From: Pythium myriotylum
Taxonomy: Eukaryota; Oomycota; Peronosporomycetes; Pythiales; Pythiaceae
Reading direction: 5' to 3'
NCBI GenBank assembly: GCA_023091665.1
Contig: JALJCQ010000004.1
Coordinates: 1-64,000 of the forward strand
Length of the DNA: 64,000 nucleotides
The translations under genes were made by a program, and so were the position numbers. The notes below the pieces were generated by a model. It worked only from the letters and a program-made list of their open reading frames with translations. It ran no database searches and was not told the DNA's origin. The stretch's first letter is position 1, and every line of letters begins with the position of its first letter. Below, one piece after another: positions 43,770 through 52,982 of this stretch.

Positions 43770-44588
43770 GAAGGCCATCTTCGGGCTCAACCTCCACAGT
43801 TTTCCAGATGATCTCTGGACGGCCATGTATAGCGTGGACCAGGATGCCCATGACACTGTCACAATCATCCACGAGGCGGCACAGATCGCTTGGCAGCAGC
43901 ACGTGCTAGTCACCCTCGCCTCTATTTGGCGTTGGCGCCACCACATTGTTGACAACAGGCTTGGCTGGACCACGGACCAGGCTGTGCTGTACCACGCTGG
44001 AGCGCTCCATGCTTCGCTCAGAGGGCTTCTACCACGACTCCAACAGGTGAACCAAGTTCGCGACCCGCGACGCCAATTCCTTAGGGCTATGGAGGCCCGA
44101 TTGGACGAAGACTCCCGGCCGAAAGTGGCGACCGGAGACGGAACGAGGCACGTTCTCTTCTTTGATGGCGGTTCGCGCGGTAACCCGGGCCCCGAGGGGC
44201 CGGGGCAATCATCGTAAGAGTGAACGATGACGCGACGGCCGCGACCATCGTCTGGAGTGCGTCCATGTCGTATGCACATCCGAAGACCACGAACAACAGA
44301 GCCGAATACCTCGGCCTCATTACAGGGCTCAAGGCCGCCAAACGCCACAACTGGTCCGTGGAAGTTGTAGGGGACAGTGCGCTCGTCCTCCGTCAGCTTC
44401 GGCTTTATCACCCGCCAAGACATCCTCGGTTAAGGCCTTTGTACGCCGTGGCGCGACGCCTAGCCGATGAATTACGTGTCAGACATTGGCATCACCATCT
44501 CCGCGCCTTTAATAAGATGGCCGACCACGCGGCCAACGTCGCGATGGACTCGAAGCGGAGTGTCCAAGGATTACACTCCCACGGATGA
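43740..44588 (+). pseudogene. LINE RNase H domain (two frames)
   Basis: FFDGGSRGNPGP sits in the frame ending at 44217. TNNRAEYLGLITGLKAA, VGDSALVLRQL and KMADHAANVAMD are in the frame 44220-44588. All four acidic positions can be recognised, but an indel at ~44205-44220 separates the first from the rest. It would remove RNA from the RNA-DNA hybrid. Confidence 0.82.
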
Positions 44589-44697
44589 CCACACCGCGGT
44601 CAGCTGGATCAGCTGCTCGCGACCGACTTCCAGGAATGGCAGTCGAGATATATACTCCGCGACGCTCCGCGGTAGGAAACAGGGCCGCTAGACCCGG

Positions 44698-44804
44698 CAC
44701 CTCGCCAGTGCGTTGTTTGCGCGTTGGGAAGTCCTCGGGCGGGTACAGCTCCAACACTTTGGCGTATTCGGCTTCCGTCATCTGCGTGTTGACCGAGCGG
44801 ATCC
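44698..44804 (-). pseudogene. Inverted central fragment of the split carboxylesterase
   Basis: Read on the minus strand it encodes IRSV followed by TEAEYAKVLELYPPEDF and ends at RTGEV. In the family this is exactly the segment between the 5' part (ends WIRSV at 34485) and the 3' part (begins FNDYNFVC at 44856). The 13 bases at 34473-34485 recur inverted at 44792-44804, as expected for an inversion with staggered, filled-in breaks. The LINE probably inserted antisense first, and LINE plus fragment then flipped together. Confidence 0.85.
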
Positions 44805-44855
44805 TTTGACTTTGAAGGTGAGGTCTATTGGATCGCACTAATTATGAATCCTATA
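44805..44855. other. Filler between inverted fragment and esterase 3' part
   Basis: 51 bases that match neither the esterase family nor any recognised part of the LINE. Likely repair filler or the remnant of the LINE's original junction. Confidence 0.5.
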
Positions 44856-45281
44856 TTCAATGACTACAACTTCGTGTGCCCAAGTGAGTTGCTGTCCGAT
44901 ATTCTATCGGCGAGCACGGTGCCAGTGGCCCAGTACCGCTACCGCTTTAACTACACCTCCACCGAGTGCGGATACCCACTCGTAGTCCACGCCAAGGATC
45001 TCGATTACGTCTTCAACCGAGCGGCGAACTTGCCGACCGACTCTGCGACCAAGACTGTTGTCGACTACTTCCAGAAGTTCTGGACCAATTACGCCGTATC
45101 TGGCACCCCAAACGGTCCTGCTCCGCAACTCTTCAACTGGCCCGAGTTCAACATCGCGACCAAGCAGCAGCTCGTTTTACAACCCAATCTCGGCCTAGAG
45201 ACCACAGGCACGTACTTATCGCTACACGCCCAGCGCTGCGCGTTCTGGCACAGAGTAGACATGCGCATCGCATCGACTTAG
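44856..45281 (+). pseudogene. Type-B carboxylesterase, 3' part
   Basis: 141 residues from FNDYNFVCPSELL to the stop, containing the catalytic-His motif (VVHAKDLDYVFN), TVVDYFQKFWTNYA and the C-terminal RCAFWHRVDMRIAS typical of the paralogs. An ATG at 44844 happens to precede it, but without the Ser-bearing half it cannot be an active esterase. Confidence 0.9.
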
Positions 45282-45715
45282 CCGGTGAGTTTCATCCAAT
45301 GCGGTGGATTGGAATTGCACCATCGCCTTATTTGGTGGCATTATGCAGGCGATGACAATTTTTGGAAAAGTAAGGGCTCAGGTTGAGCTTTTTGTTCTCC
45401 TTTGCTGCATAGTCACTGGAGGTGACGAAGGCTGAAGTTTTATTTTTGATGTCGCTTAGAAGTCCTAGCGTATATGAAACCTCATAGAGCCCATCTCGAA
45501 ATCCCGCCCTCTGTCACTGGATTGAGCGACATTTGATCGTTTTCGAACAGGAGGTTGGTTGGATGGCCTCAGCGAGAACAGATCAGCATCTACGATCGAT
45601 CGCACAGTTTGGGAGCAGGATTGGACTGGACTATGGTAAAACATATTACACAGCAGTTGTCTACCCCAAGAGTCGCCCTACAAATGATTGGCCAGCTCCC
45701 CGGCGTGATTTGCTA

Positions 45716-47287
45716 TCAGACAAATGCAACCTGCGAGGCGATGCGTTTCTCAACATCCACCCAGAATGCACAACGTTCGGCATGTCCCGGAATACTAACA
45801 CCATTGGTCTCGATAGTCAGATCCGGTTGGATCACGAGTTGCTTTTTCGAGGAGTCGAACTCGGGCCACAACAGTTTCGTTGCTTGCTGGAGATTGTTGC
45901 CGTTTGGCGAACCAGTGGTAGCGAAGTTCGTCCAATAGGTTTGGAAGTGGTTGACGACGCGCTTGTTATCGTTGTCCTGTGGCACATTTTCGACTTGGTT
46001 GAAGACGTAGGCGATATCTTGTTGGTGGATAACCAGTGGGTAACCAAGCTCGTTCGACGTGAAGTTGAAGTAGTATCGGTGGGTCCTGAATGCTTTAGCA
46101 AGCGATTGTGAGAATTGTTCGCTCGGACACACGAAGATGCTGTCTGCAAACATCTCGGAAGAACGATGCCGCGCCGTGAGGAACCCTGAAGCTGGATACA
46201 ACTCGCTCAATCGCACGAACTCAGCCTCCGTCAACCGGGAGAAACGTGAGCGCACGAACGAATCGTACTTGGAGGCATCGGAAGCATCGCCTGTTGCGAA
46301 GATCCAGCCTTCGTCGCGGTTAGCACCGATTATGGTTGGGACGCGGCTGAACTTCCCAGCAAGCAAGCGTTGGATCGGCATTCCTTTCATGTACACACCA
46401 TCCACAGTTGCGAACCAGGTGAGGGGGGCTCCATACTTAAACACAGCCGATGCGTTAGCTCGACGAAGACAAGCGAGCACGTCCGGGTCACTATCGCAGC
46501 CCACACCCTTCGCGATCGTTAGAGTTTGGTTTTCTTGCATAGCAGGAGTCACTGTGTCGTGGCTCGTTGTGTACCCTCCGCTCTGCATAATTCCCCGCTT
46601 GAAGAGTTTCTGGTCGCCGTCACGCGCCAGCATGTGCATTCCGATAGACATGGAACCAACGCTCTCACCGAACGCTGTAATGTCATCCGGATTGCCACCA
46701 AAGTGCTCGATGTACTTCTTCACCCAAGCAAAGGCGATTTCCTGGTCCTGAAGACCGAAGTTGGCGCCTCCGCCTTCCTTCAGAATCGCCTTATTTGAAA
46801 GAAAACCGAAGACCCCGAGACGGTAGTTGAGCGAGACATAAACGATCTTGTTGCTCGCAGCACCCAAGAGGTTCGCTCCATCAAAATCATTTGATGATCC
46901 GTCAACAAATCCTCCGCCGTGGATCCACACCATGACCGGTAGCTTGGATTTAGGGGTCATCCCAGGCGGCGCGAAGACGTTTAGGAAGAGGCAGTCTTCA
47001 GATCCAACGCCCTTGCTCGACACACACGCGCTGCCATAGCTTGTAGCGTTGATATTTCCAGAGATTGGCTTGAAAGTCGAAGGTTTCCAGCGGCGTTCGC
47101 CCACAGGAGGCTCAGCATAGGGAATGCCTCGGAAGACGTTGACCGAACCACCGACGACGTTTACTTGGGTCGTACCGAAGATTGTCGCCCCGTTTGGGAA
47201 AGTGATCGTCGGTGTTGCAGCCGCGCTGGAGGAGCCTGATGCAATGGCCACTCCGACTGCGAGGAGTCGAGCGAGAGAGGCGATCAT
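45716..47287 (-). CDS. Secreted type-B carboxylesterase (COesterase family)
   Basis: 523 aa. I chose the ATG at 47287 because it begins a clear signal peptide (MIASLARLLAVGVAIASG) and lies 14 bases after an initiator TCACTTTCGA (47301-47310); the longer upstream frame lacks both. Motifs: GIPYAEPPVGERRW, SEDCLFLNVF, oxyanion HGGG (~124-127), nucleophile elbow GESVG with Ser ~209, acid DEGW, and His in VIHQQDIAYVFN. The expected reaction is hydrolysis of carboxylic esters outside the cell; the substrate cannot be told from sequence. It lies tail-to-tail with the 3' end of the split esterase 435 bp away. Confidence 0.93.
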   Translation of the reverse strand: MIASLARLLAVGVAIASGSSSAAATPTITFPNGATIFGTTQVNVVGGSVNVFRGIPYAEPPVGERRWKPSTFKPISGNINATSYGSACVSSKGVGSEDCLFLNVFAPPGMTPKSKLPVMVWIHGGGFVDGSSNDFDGANLLGAASNKIVYVSLNYRLGVFGFLSNKAILKEGGGANFGLQDQEIAFAWVKKYIEHFGGNPDDITAFGESVGSMSIGMHMLARDGDQKLFKRGIMQSGGYTTSHDTVTPAMQENQTLTIAKGVGCDSDPDVLACLRRANASAVFKYGAPLTWFATVDGVYMKGMPIQRLLAGKFSRVPTIIGANRDEGWIFATGDASDASKYDSFVRSRFSRLTEAEFVRLSELYPASGFLTARHRSSEMFADSIFVCPSEQFSQSLAKAFRTHRYYFNFTSNELGYPLVIHQQDIAYVFNQVENVPQDNDNKRVVNHFQTYWTNFATTGSPNGNNLQQATKLLWPEFDSSKKQLVIQPDLTIETNGVSIPGHAERCAFWVDVEKRIASQVAFV

Positions 47288-47300
47288 GGGCAATGCAGGA

Positions 47301-47310
47301 TCGAAAGTGA
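47301..47310 (-). promoter_or_regulatory. Oomycete-type initiator
   Basis: Reads TCACTTTCGA on the minus strand, an exact TCAYTTYNNA match ~14 bases before the esterase ATG, implying a very short 5' UTR. Confidence 0.65.
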
Positions 47311-47407
47311 GAGGGCTCCTGCCGGGCAGCTCCAAGCAGTGAGGATTCTGGGAAAGGGCGTACCAAAGGAGCTGCCTGTCTCGGTGGTTGTCTTGTCGAT
47401 AGAGCAC

Positions 47408-48638
47408 GTGCTTTTGGTCGTAATCTGTGTTGCGATTATTCTAACACGACTTCGCGATCGAGGACGAAATCCAAGTGATCGCGTGGTGAGACGAACTCGA
47501 CACAGCATGCAGATCTTTAGCGGCAGATCGGTACATGTAGATACGAAATTCTAGATGAACGTTCGATTTTACATGCTGGAATGGTATATCGGGTATCAAA
47601 ATCTACGGTTTTATCTTCGGACATATCCGGGTCTTACAGGGCATTTATCCAATCGCCCGGCTCAAACAGAAAAGGAGTCCCTCCACCCATCTTTTCTACT
47701 GTGCACTCAGTGAGTTGTTCTCCGTATGTTTACACTCCAATCAGTGCGATACAAGCAGACCAAGCTTCCATCAGCATAGGCTTCATGGCGCAAGTTGCCT
47801 TCTCACCCACAAACTCAAGGGATGCTTGACCGCACCACACACTCATCACGCGCTCCTTTGATTGTGATACCAAACACCCTTCCTCACGATCTGCCATACA
47901 CTCTCAGTTTTCTGTGTCAGGCACGCCATTCTTTGCCCGTCCCTTTGACCGACCATTGACGCAGTTCAGAAATTGTATGCAGCGTCCGTTAAGCGCAGAA
48001 AGTTCAGATACACTCCTCTTGAACATGCGGTCTGTGTGATCGTATTCACTGGTCCCTCTTCCTCCCAGGTGAAGTCTACCGCCCTCTGAGAGACCTGTGG
48101 CGCAGCTTGATTAATGTATACAGCCCATATCTCGGAGACGAGACAGGTTAATCCATACGAACCGGATCGTTGTCTTGAAGATCCAATTAATGCGCCCTGT
48201 AGCCAAGTGACGGACGTTTGACGCAGCTTGGAGATTGTATACAGCGAGATTAGAGGAGACGAGCCAGCTATCTTCACAGGAGATCCGGTTACAAATCCGT
48301 CGTATGCTCGGACTGAGACCATCCGCCAGTGATCTGGATCGTCTGTGACGTCGGCATCAGGCAGGAGGACCTCCTTGAGAAGAAAGGGGTCCATTTGATG
48401 GTGGCTTAGTATCGAGCAACCATTTTCGTTGAGCTGATTGCGGCACTCCTTGTACTTTCCGTTGTGGCGCGTGCAGTCTAAACCATCACCGTGAGCAACC
48501 CAATATGTCTCGCTGGCAGAATAATAACCGACAAAGACAGCTTCTGAGCGCTGGGAAGAAGGGCTCGGTGGCCACCAATGGGCGAACGGCGCCTGACCAC
48601 GGGATAATGCGGAGGTGAGCCGTCGACTTCACGGAAGA
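47408..48638. other. Intergenic region with one doubtful repetitive frame
   Basis: Between divergent genes (esterase on -, monooxygenase on +). No recognisable gene. A 142-codon minus-strand frame at 47966-48394 carries three loosely similar ~30-base stretches (near 47960, 48100 and 48220), so it may be the relic of a repeat-containing gene. I could not identify it. Confidence 0.4.
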
Positions 48639-48648
48639 TCACTTTCAA
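48639..48648 (+). promoter_or_regulatory. Oomycete-type initiator
   Basis: TCACTTTCAA, an exact TCAYTTYNNA match, 80 bases upstream of the monooxygenase ATG. Confidence 0.6.
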
Positions 48649-48727
48649 ATTGGACTTGGGACGCTCAAGCGCAGTTTCAACTCCACCAAACTCTTCACCA
48701 AAGAACCAAGTAACCACCATCGTAACC

Positions 48728-50002
48728 ATGGAGCCGATCCGCATCGCCGTCGTGGGAGCTGGACCCTCCGGTCTTACGTTCGCCAGCATCCTGCAGCGCA
48801 AGGCCCGCGAGCTGCAAGACCAAGGCAAGCCTGTGCCATGGGCAGTGAACTTGTACGACGGTGGCTCGGGTCCCGAGTCCCGTCATATCGGCGGTAGCCT
48901 GGATCTCGGCAAGCACACGGGTCTCGCCGCGCTCCAGGCGGCCGGTCTCTACAATCGATTTCACGACTTTGCTCGTCCAGAGGGCCAAGAGCTCCGTCTC
49001 ATGAACCATCGCGGCGAGACGGTATTCTACTTCGATGGAAACGCAACCTTTGAGAGCGATCGCTACAGCCCGGAGATCGACCGCTCGCAGCTCAACCAAA
49101 TCCTCGAAGAGTCTCTACCCAAGGATGCGATCCAGTGGGGCCACAAGCTCCTCAGCGTTCAACCGCGCGACAAGGGCTACGAATTGGTCTTTACCGAAGA
49201 CCGGACTGTTCTCGCCGACGTTGTCGTCGGTGCCGACGGTGCATGGTCTCGTGTGCGACCGCTCGTGACAGACAAGAAGCCAGAGTTTCAGGGCGCTGGG
49301 GCAACCTCTTTGGACGTCACCATTCGCGACTTCGACAACCGCTACCCGGAGCTGGCCGCTCTCGTGAACCATGGCACTCTCTACGCCTTCGGCGGCGGCA
49401 ACACGATTGTAGCTCAACGCAATTCGAACAGCGTTTTCCATGTGCACCTGGCAATGTGCTCGCCACCTGATTGGCGCCAGCACGAACTGTTCAAGAATGC
49501 TACGACTGATCGTGAACGACTCACGATACTTGCGACGACGCAGTTCGCGCACTGGGGCGAGAAGCTCCGCGAGCTCGCGATGGTCGTGGCTGAAAACGTC
49601 AGCGACGATAAGGATGCGTCAACGCTTGTATCGTGGCCGTTCTACGCGATGCCTGTCGGAATCTCGTGGGAGAACCGCCCGAACGCCACGTTGATTGGCG
49701 ACGCCGCGCATCTCATGTCGCCCTGTGCGGGCGAAGGTGTCAACACCGCGATGCTGGACGCCAAGGAGTTGGCCATTGCTATCTCCGACGCGCTTGTTGA
49801 TGTCGCAGGTAAAACAACGGACTCGCTGGCGAAGACGGAGGCGGCAATTGCCAAGTACGAACGCGAGATGTTCGCGCGCGTGGAGGATCCCACTCGACGA
49901 TCGGCTGAGAACCTCGACCTCTTCTTCAAGGCACCAGAGATGTTGATCGATCACGTCGCGAAGATCTTTCCACCGTTGTGCCCTCCGCCAGTGTCAGCTT
50001 GA
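48728..50002 (+). CDS. FAD-dependent monooxygenase (TetX/aromatic hydroxylase type)
   Basis: 424 aa from the ATG at 48728 (context ACCATGG); the in-frame extension upstream starts with TTG and is rejected. Motifs: dinucleotide-binding VVGAGPSG at the N-terminus, VVGADGAWSRVR (DG motif) in the middle, and LIGDAAHLMSPCAGEGVN (GD motif) near residue 330. This is the class A flavoprotein hydroxylase arrangement: NAD(P)H reduces FAD, which inserts one oxygen atom into an organic substrate. There is no signal peptide or membrane anchor, so it is probably cytosolic. Lone among esterases and not obviously co-transcribed. The substrate is unknown; detoxification or secondary metabolism are both possible. 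Confidence 0.92.
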   Translation: MEPIRIAVVGAGPSGLTFASILQRKARELQDQGKPVPWAVNLYDGGSGPESRHIGGSLDLGKHTGLAALQAAGLYNRFHDFARPEGQELRLMNHRGETVFYFDGNATFESDRYSPEIDRSQLNQILEESLPKDAIQWGHKLLSVQPRDKGYELVFTEDRTVLADVVVGADGAWSRVRPLVTDKKPEFQGAGATSLDVTIRDFDNRYPELAALVNHGTLYAFGGGNTIVAQRNSNSVFHVHLAMCSPPDWRQHELFKNATTDRERLTILATTQFAHWGEKLRELAMVVAENVSDDKDASTLVSWPFYAMPVGISWENRPNATLIGDAAHLMSPCAGEGVNTAMLDAKELAIAISDALVDVAGKTTDSLAKTEAAIAKYEREMFARVEDPTRRSAENLDLFFKAPEMLIDHVAKIFPPLCPPPVSA

Positions 50003-50309
50003 ATGGTTGAATAAGTACTGGCAGAGTTGAATTCACGACTGACTCCCATACGTGACCAAACAATATACCTTCCATTCCGTCGTGATATGATCACTTGTTG
50101 GCTTTAGAAGAGTTTCTTCGCAACAGCATCGACCATGCGCTGTCTGAGCTCCCCTGGATTTATTGCTTATCGGCGTCGACAACACAACAAAGGGTATTTT
50201 TAGAAGCACCCTTTCAAAAGGAGCGCGTGCTAGAGTATCTCCACCTGTCACTGTACTTTCATCCCTTAGAGGTAGGTATCGCCCGCCTATACTTTAAAAA
50301 AAAGGCTGA

Positions 50310-50500
50310 CCGCAATGTCCACCTTGTCCGGACGGCGAATTGATCAAGCACGTCTTCTGGGGACGCCCAAATGGGCTAGGCATTGTGGAAGGCTCTCCAG
50401 CACCCTTAGAGCCGCGATGAGGAGTCGTTTGTGGAATTGATCAAGCAGACGATCTTCGGGCTCTCACTCTACAGCTTCGCCGATGTGTTCTGCACATACA
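50310..50500 (+). pseudogene. Relic of a LINE of the same kind as at 34-44 kb
   Basis: The translation contains CPPCPDGELIKHVFWGRP and, ~130 bp on, IKQTIFGLSLYSFADV. These match the zinc-knuckle GGLIKHIFWSCP and the following KKAIFGLNLHSFPDD of the LINE in the right order and spacing. The rest of the element is missing. Confidence 0.7.
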
Positions 50501-51313
50501 CGGATCGGCCCCCATGCATATTCCTAGCTATAGCTGTTCGCACAGTCGTAACGCAATAGACTCCAACTTTCATCATCACAAACACGGATCGATTGGACGA
50601 TCTCGATACAACTGCCCTCATGCCGCAGGACAGTCACACGAGCTCGTCACACTCGTATCCATCTAGCGTGGGCATCATATGTCGACGACAAACTCAGCTA
50701 GACAAAGGAACAGGTCGGGCTCTGCCATGGGGTGTACTAACCAGAGTACACTGTTGCCAGATCGTATTGATAGAATATTGACGCAGAAGCTGCGTTGTCG
50801 GTTTATGGGTCTCCAGTAGTGTCAGCATCGTGTCCACAGTCGTCACACTCCCCATCCAATGGTCCATTGTTGTGTAGTATTCTGTTCCGACTCCAGTAAG
50901 AGACTTCCAGTGATCTCCGTAAAGCAGCTTCGAGGTTTTGTTGATTCGGCTCGATCCCTCGCGTTTTTATGGGCCTTGTTGCAAGTGTGGACGTCATGTT
51001 CTCTTAAATCGCGAGCACAATGAAACAATTCGGCTCGATCCTGTTGACGATTTATCCTCAAGACAGATTAGAACACTTGACTATCTGATTCATTCATCAC
51101 TTTTTTTGAGTAGAAGGCGCCCTCAGAAGTACAACACACACACACACAAAAACATGTCGGGGAATTATCGGTGTGCCTACAAAAATTCCGAGGGTACGAT
51201 GCACTCTTTGAAGCCGTGGCGAAAAACGCATCGCTCGTCATGCAGAGCCATGACTTCGATCCAGCAGACACCGCGAGCAAAAGTCATGAGCAGAATTACC
51301 ATGTTTCTTGGAA
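50501..51313. other. Intergenic region
   Basis: No supported gene. A short (CA)n run lies at about 51130-51150, downstream of the convergent end of the next esterase. Confidence 0.5.
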
Positions 51314-52882
51314 TCATATGAACGCAACCTCTGATATGATGCGTTTCTCGACGTTCAACCAGAAAGCGCAGCGCTCAGAATGGCGAGGGATGGCAACGCC
51401 GTTAGTCTCCACATCCAGCCTAGGTTGGATAACGAGTTGCTTCTCAGCGGAGTTAAAAGGAGGCCATACCAACAGAGAGGACTGCAGAGGATTGTTCCCG
51501 TTTGGTGAACCTGTGGTAGCGAAGTTGATCCAGTAAGTTTGGAAATAGTCCACGACTTGATGTGTACCCTCGACTTTTGGCAGAAGCAGTTCCTGGTTGA
51601 AGACAAAGGCAACTTCCTTCCCGTGGAACACCAGAGGATATCCCAACTCGTTTGTTGTAAAGTTAAAGTAATAACGATGCGTCACGGTGTCCGTAGCAAG
51701 AGCACGAGAAAACTGTTCGCTGGGGCACACGAAGACGCTATCGGCAAAGATTTCGGCTGCGCGGTGATGTGCCGTGAGATATCCAGATGTAGGGTACAGA
51801 TCGTTCACTCTTTCATACTCAGCCTCGGTCAGCATGGGAAAACGCGATCGCACAAAAGAATCGTACAGGGATGGATCTGCAGCATCAGACGTGAAATTCC
51901 AACCCTCATCGCGGTTCGTCCCGATGATTGTTGGAATGTGGCTCACTTTACCCGCAAGTAGGCGTTGGATGGGCATCTCCTTCATGTAGACACCGTCCAC
52001 AGTTGGGAACCAGTGCAAGGGCCCTCCAACCTTGAACACAGTCGAGGTGTCAGCTTGACGAAGGCATGCGAGCACGTCCTTTTCACTTTCGCAACCGACC
52101 CCCTTAGCTATAGTCAACGCCTGGCTCTCCTGGTCACTTGCCGTCGACGTATCGTGGGTTGCCGGGTATGCACCGCTCTGCATAATAGCACGGTTGAATA
52201 GCTTCTGGTCACCGTCACGCGACAGCAAGTGCAAAGCAATGGACATGGACCCGGCACTAACTCCAACGGCTGTGATGTCATCCGGATCCCCGCCAAAGTG
52301 CTCAATGTACTTCTTGACCCATGTAAACGCAACTTCTTGGTCCTGGAGACCAAAGTTGGCGCCACGTCCTTCACTAAGCAATGCCTTGTTGGAAAAGAAG
52401 CCGAACACGCCGACACGATAGTTGAAAGATACGTAGACGATCTTGTTGTTGGAAGCGCCAACGAGATTGGCTCCATCGAATTCGTTTGACGCTCCATGCA
52501 TGAACCCACCACTGTGAATCAACATCATCACTGGAAATTTGGAATCTCGATTCGCTCCAGGCGGCGCAAAGACATTCAAGAAGAGACAATCCTCGGAGCC
52601 TGGGCTCTGGTCTGATACACAGACGCTGCCGTAGGCTGTAGCATTGATGTTCCCGGCGACTGCTTGTAGAATCGAAGGCTTCCATCGACGCTCACCCACA
52701 GGAGCCTCAGCAAAGGGGATGCCGCGAAAGACGTTAACGGTGCCTCCGAGGATGTTGGTCTCGGTCGTCCCAGAGATCGTCGCCCCGTTGGGAAAAGCAA
52801 TCGACGGGGCTGTTGCCGCTGTAGCTACGCTTGCCCCCACAGTCACTCCTGCCACGAAGAATCGAACGAATGAAGAGGTCAT
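51314..52882 (-). CDS. Secreted type-B carboxylesterase with altered active-site motifs
   Basis: 522 aa with signal peptide (MTSSFVRFFVAGVTVGASVA) and an initiator TCACTTTCGA 13 bases upstream. Family landmarks: GIPFAEAPVGERRW, SEDCLFLNVF, FNYRVG, Ser ~209, DEGW, and His in VFHGKEVAFVFN. Two odd points: the oxyanion hole reads HSGG where the paralogs have HGGG, and the elbow is GVSAG with Val before the Ser instead of Glu/Gln. The Ser/Glu/His triad is intact, so activity is possible with shifted specificity. Closest by eye to the 45.7-kb gene (shared NILGG/NVVGG, YVSFNYR and C-terminal patterns). Confidence 0.92.
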   Translation of the reverse strand: MTSSFVRFFVAGVTVGASVATAATAPSIAFPNGATISGTTETNILGGTVNVFRGIPFAEAPVGERRWKPSILQAVAGNINATAYGSVCVSDQSPGSEDCLFLNVFAPPGANRDSKFPVMMLIHSGGFMHGASNEFDGANLVGASNNKIVYVSFNYRVGVFGFFSNKALLSEGRGANFGLQDQEVAFTWVKKYIEHFGGDPDDITAVGVSAGSMSIALHLLSRDGDQKLFNRAIMQSGAYPATHDTSTASDQESQALTIAKGVGCESEKDVLACLRQADTSTVFKVGGPLHWFPTVDGVYMKEMPIQRLLAGKVSHIPTIIGTNRDEGWNFTSDAADPSLYDSFVRSRFPMLTEAEYERVNDLYPTSGYLTAHHRAAEIFADSVFVCPSEQFSRALATDTVTHRYYFNFTTNELGYPLVFHGKEVAFVFNQELLLPKVEGTHQVVDYFQTYWINFATTGSPNGNNPLQSSLLVWPPFNSAEKQLVIQPRLDVETNGVAIPRHSERCAFWLNVEKRIISEVAFI

Positions 52883-52895
52883 GGGCGACGCAAAA

Positions 52896-52905
52896 TCGAA
52901 AGTGA
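52896..52905 (-). promoter_or_regulatory. Oomycete-type initiator
   Basis: TCACTTTCGA on the minus strand, the same decamer and nearly the same distance from the ATG as in the 45.7-kb paralog. Confidence 0.62.
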
Positions 52906-52982
52906 GTTTGGTTTTCCTAACACTCGCAGGCTCTCACTCGAGGGCTATTGGCGACAGTTGTCTAGTTAATAGATGCAACTGA

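Larger units (their letters stand above)
34486..44697 (+). mobile_element. Decayed non-LTR retrotransposon (LINE with APE, RT, RNase H and OTU-like domain)
   Basis: 10.2-kb insertion inside the esterase gene. Order: ORF1 with CCHC knuckle (34616-~37380), OTU-like protease (~37310-37830), linker ORF (37840-39443), APE endonuclease (~39690-40500), RT (~41205-42100), zinc-knuckle tail (43621-43700) and RNase H (~44150-44560). The reading frame changes at about 37400, 37840, 39440, 41205, 43740 and 44210, so it is inactive. RNase H after RT places it with I/Tad/R1-type LINEs. No poly-A tail or target-site duplication was seen; the 3' boundary is set by where esterase homology resumes. Confidence 0.88.

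Noticed and set aside
44486..44700. Poly-A tail or target-site duplication of the LINE
   Set aside because: None seen; the later inversion would have separated any duplication.
47288..47407. 40-codon N-terminal extension of the 45.7-kb esterase
   Set aside because: It would hide the signal peptide and start upstream of the initiator motif.
48650..48727. 26-codon extension of the monooxygenase
   Set aside because: Starts with TTG; the ATG at 48728 has a good context and directly precedes the FAD-binding motif.
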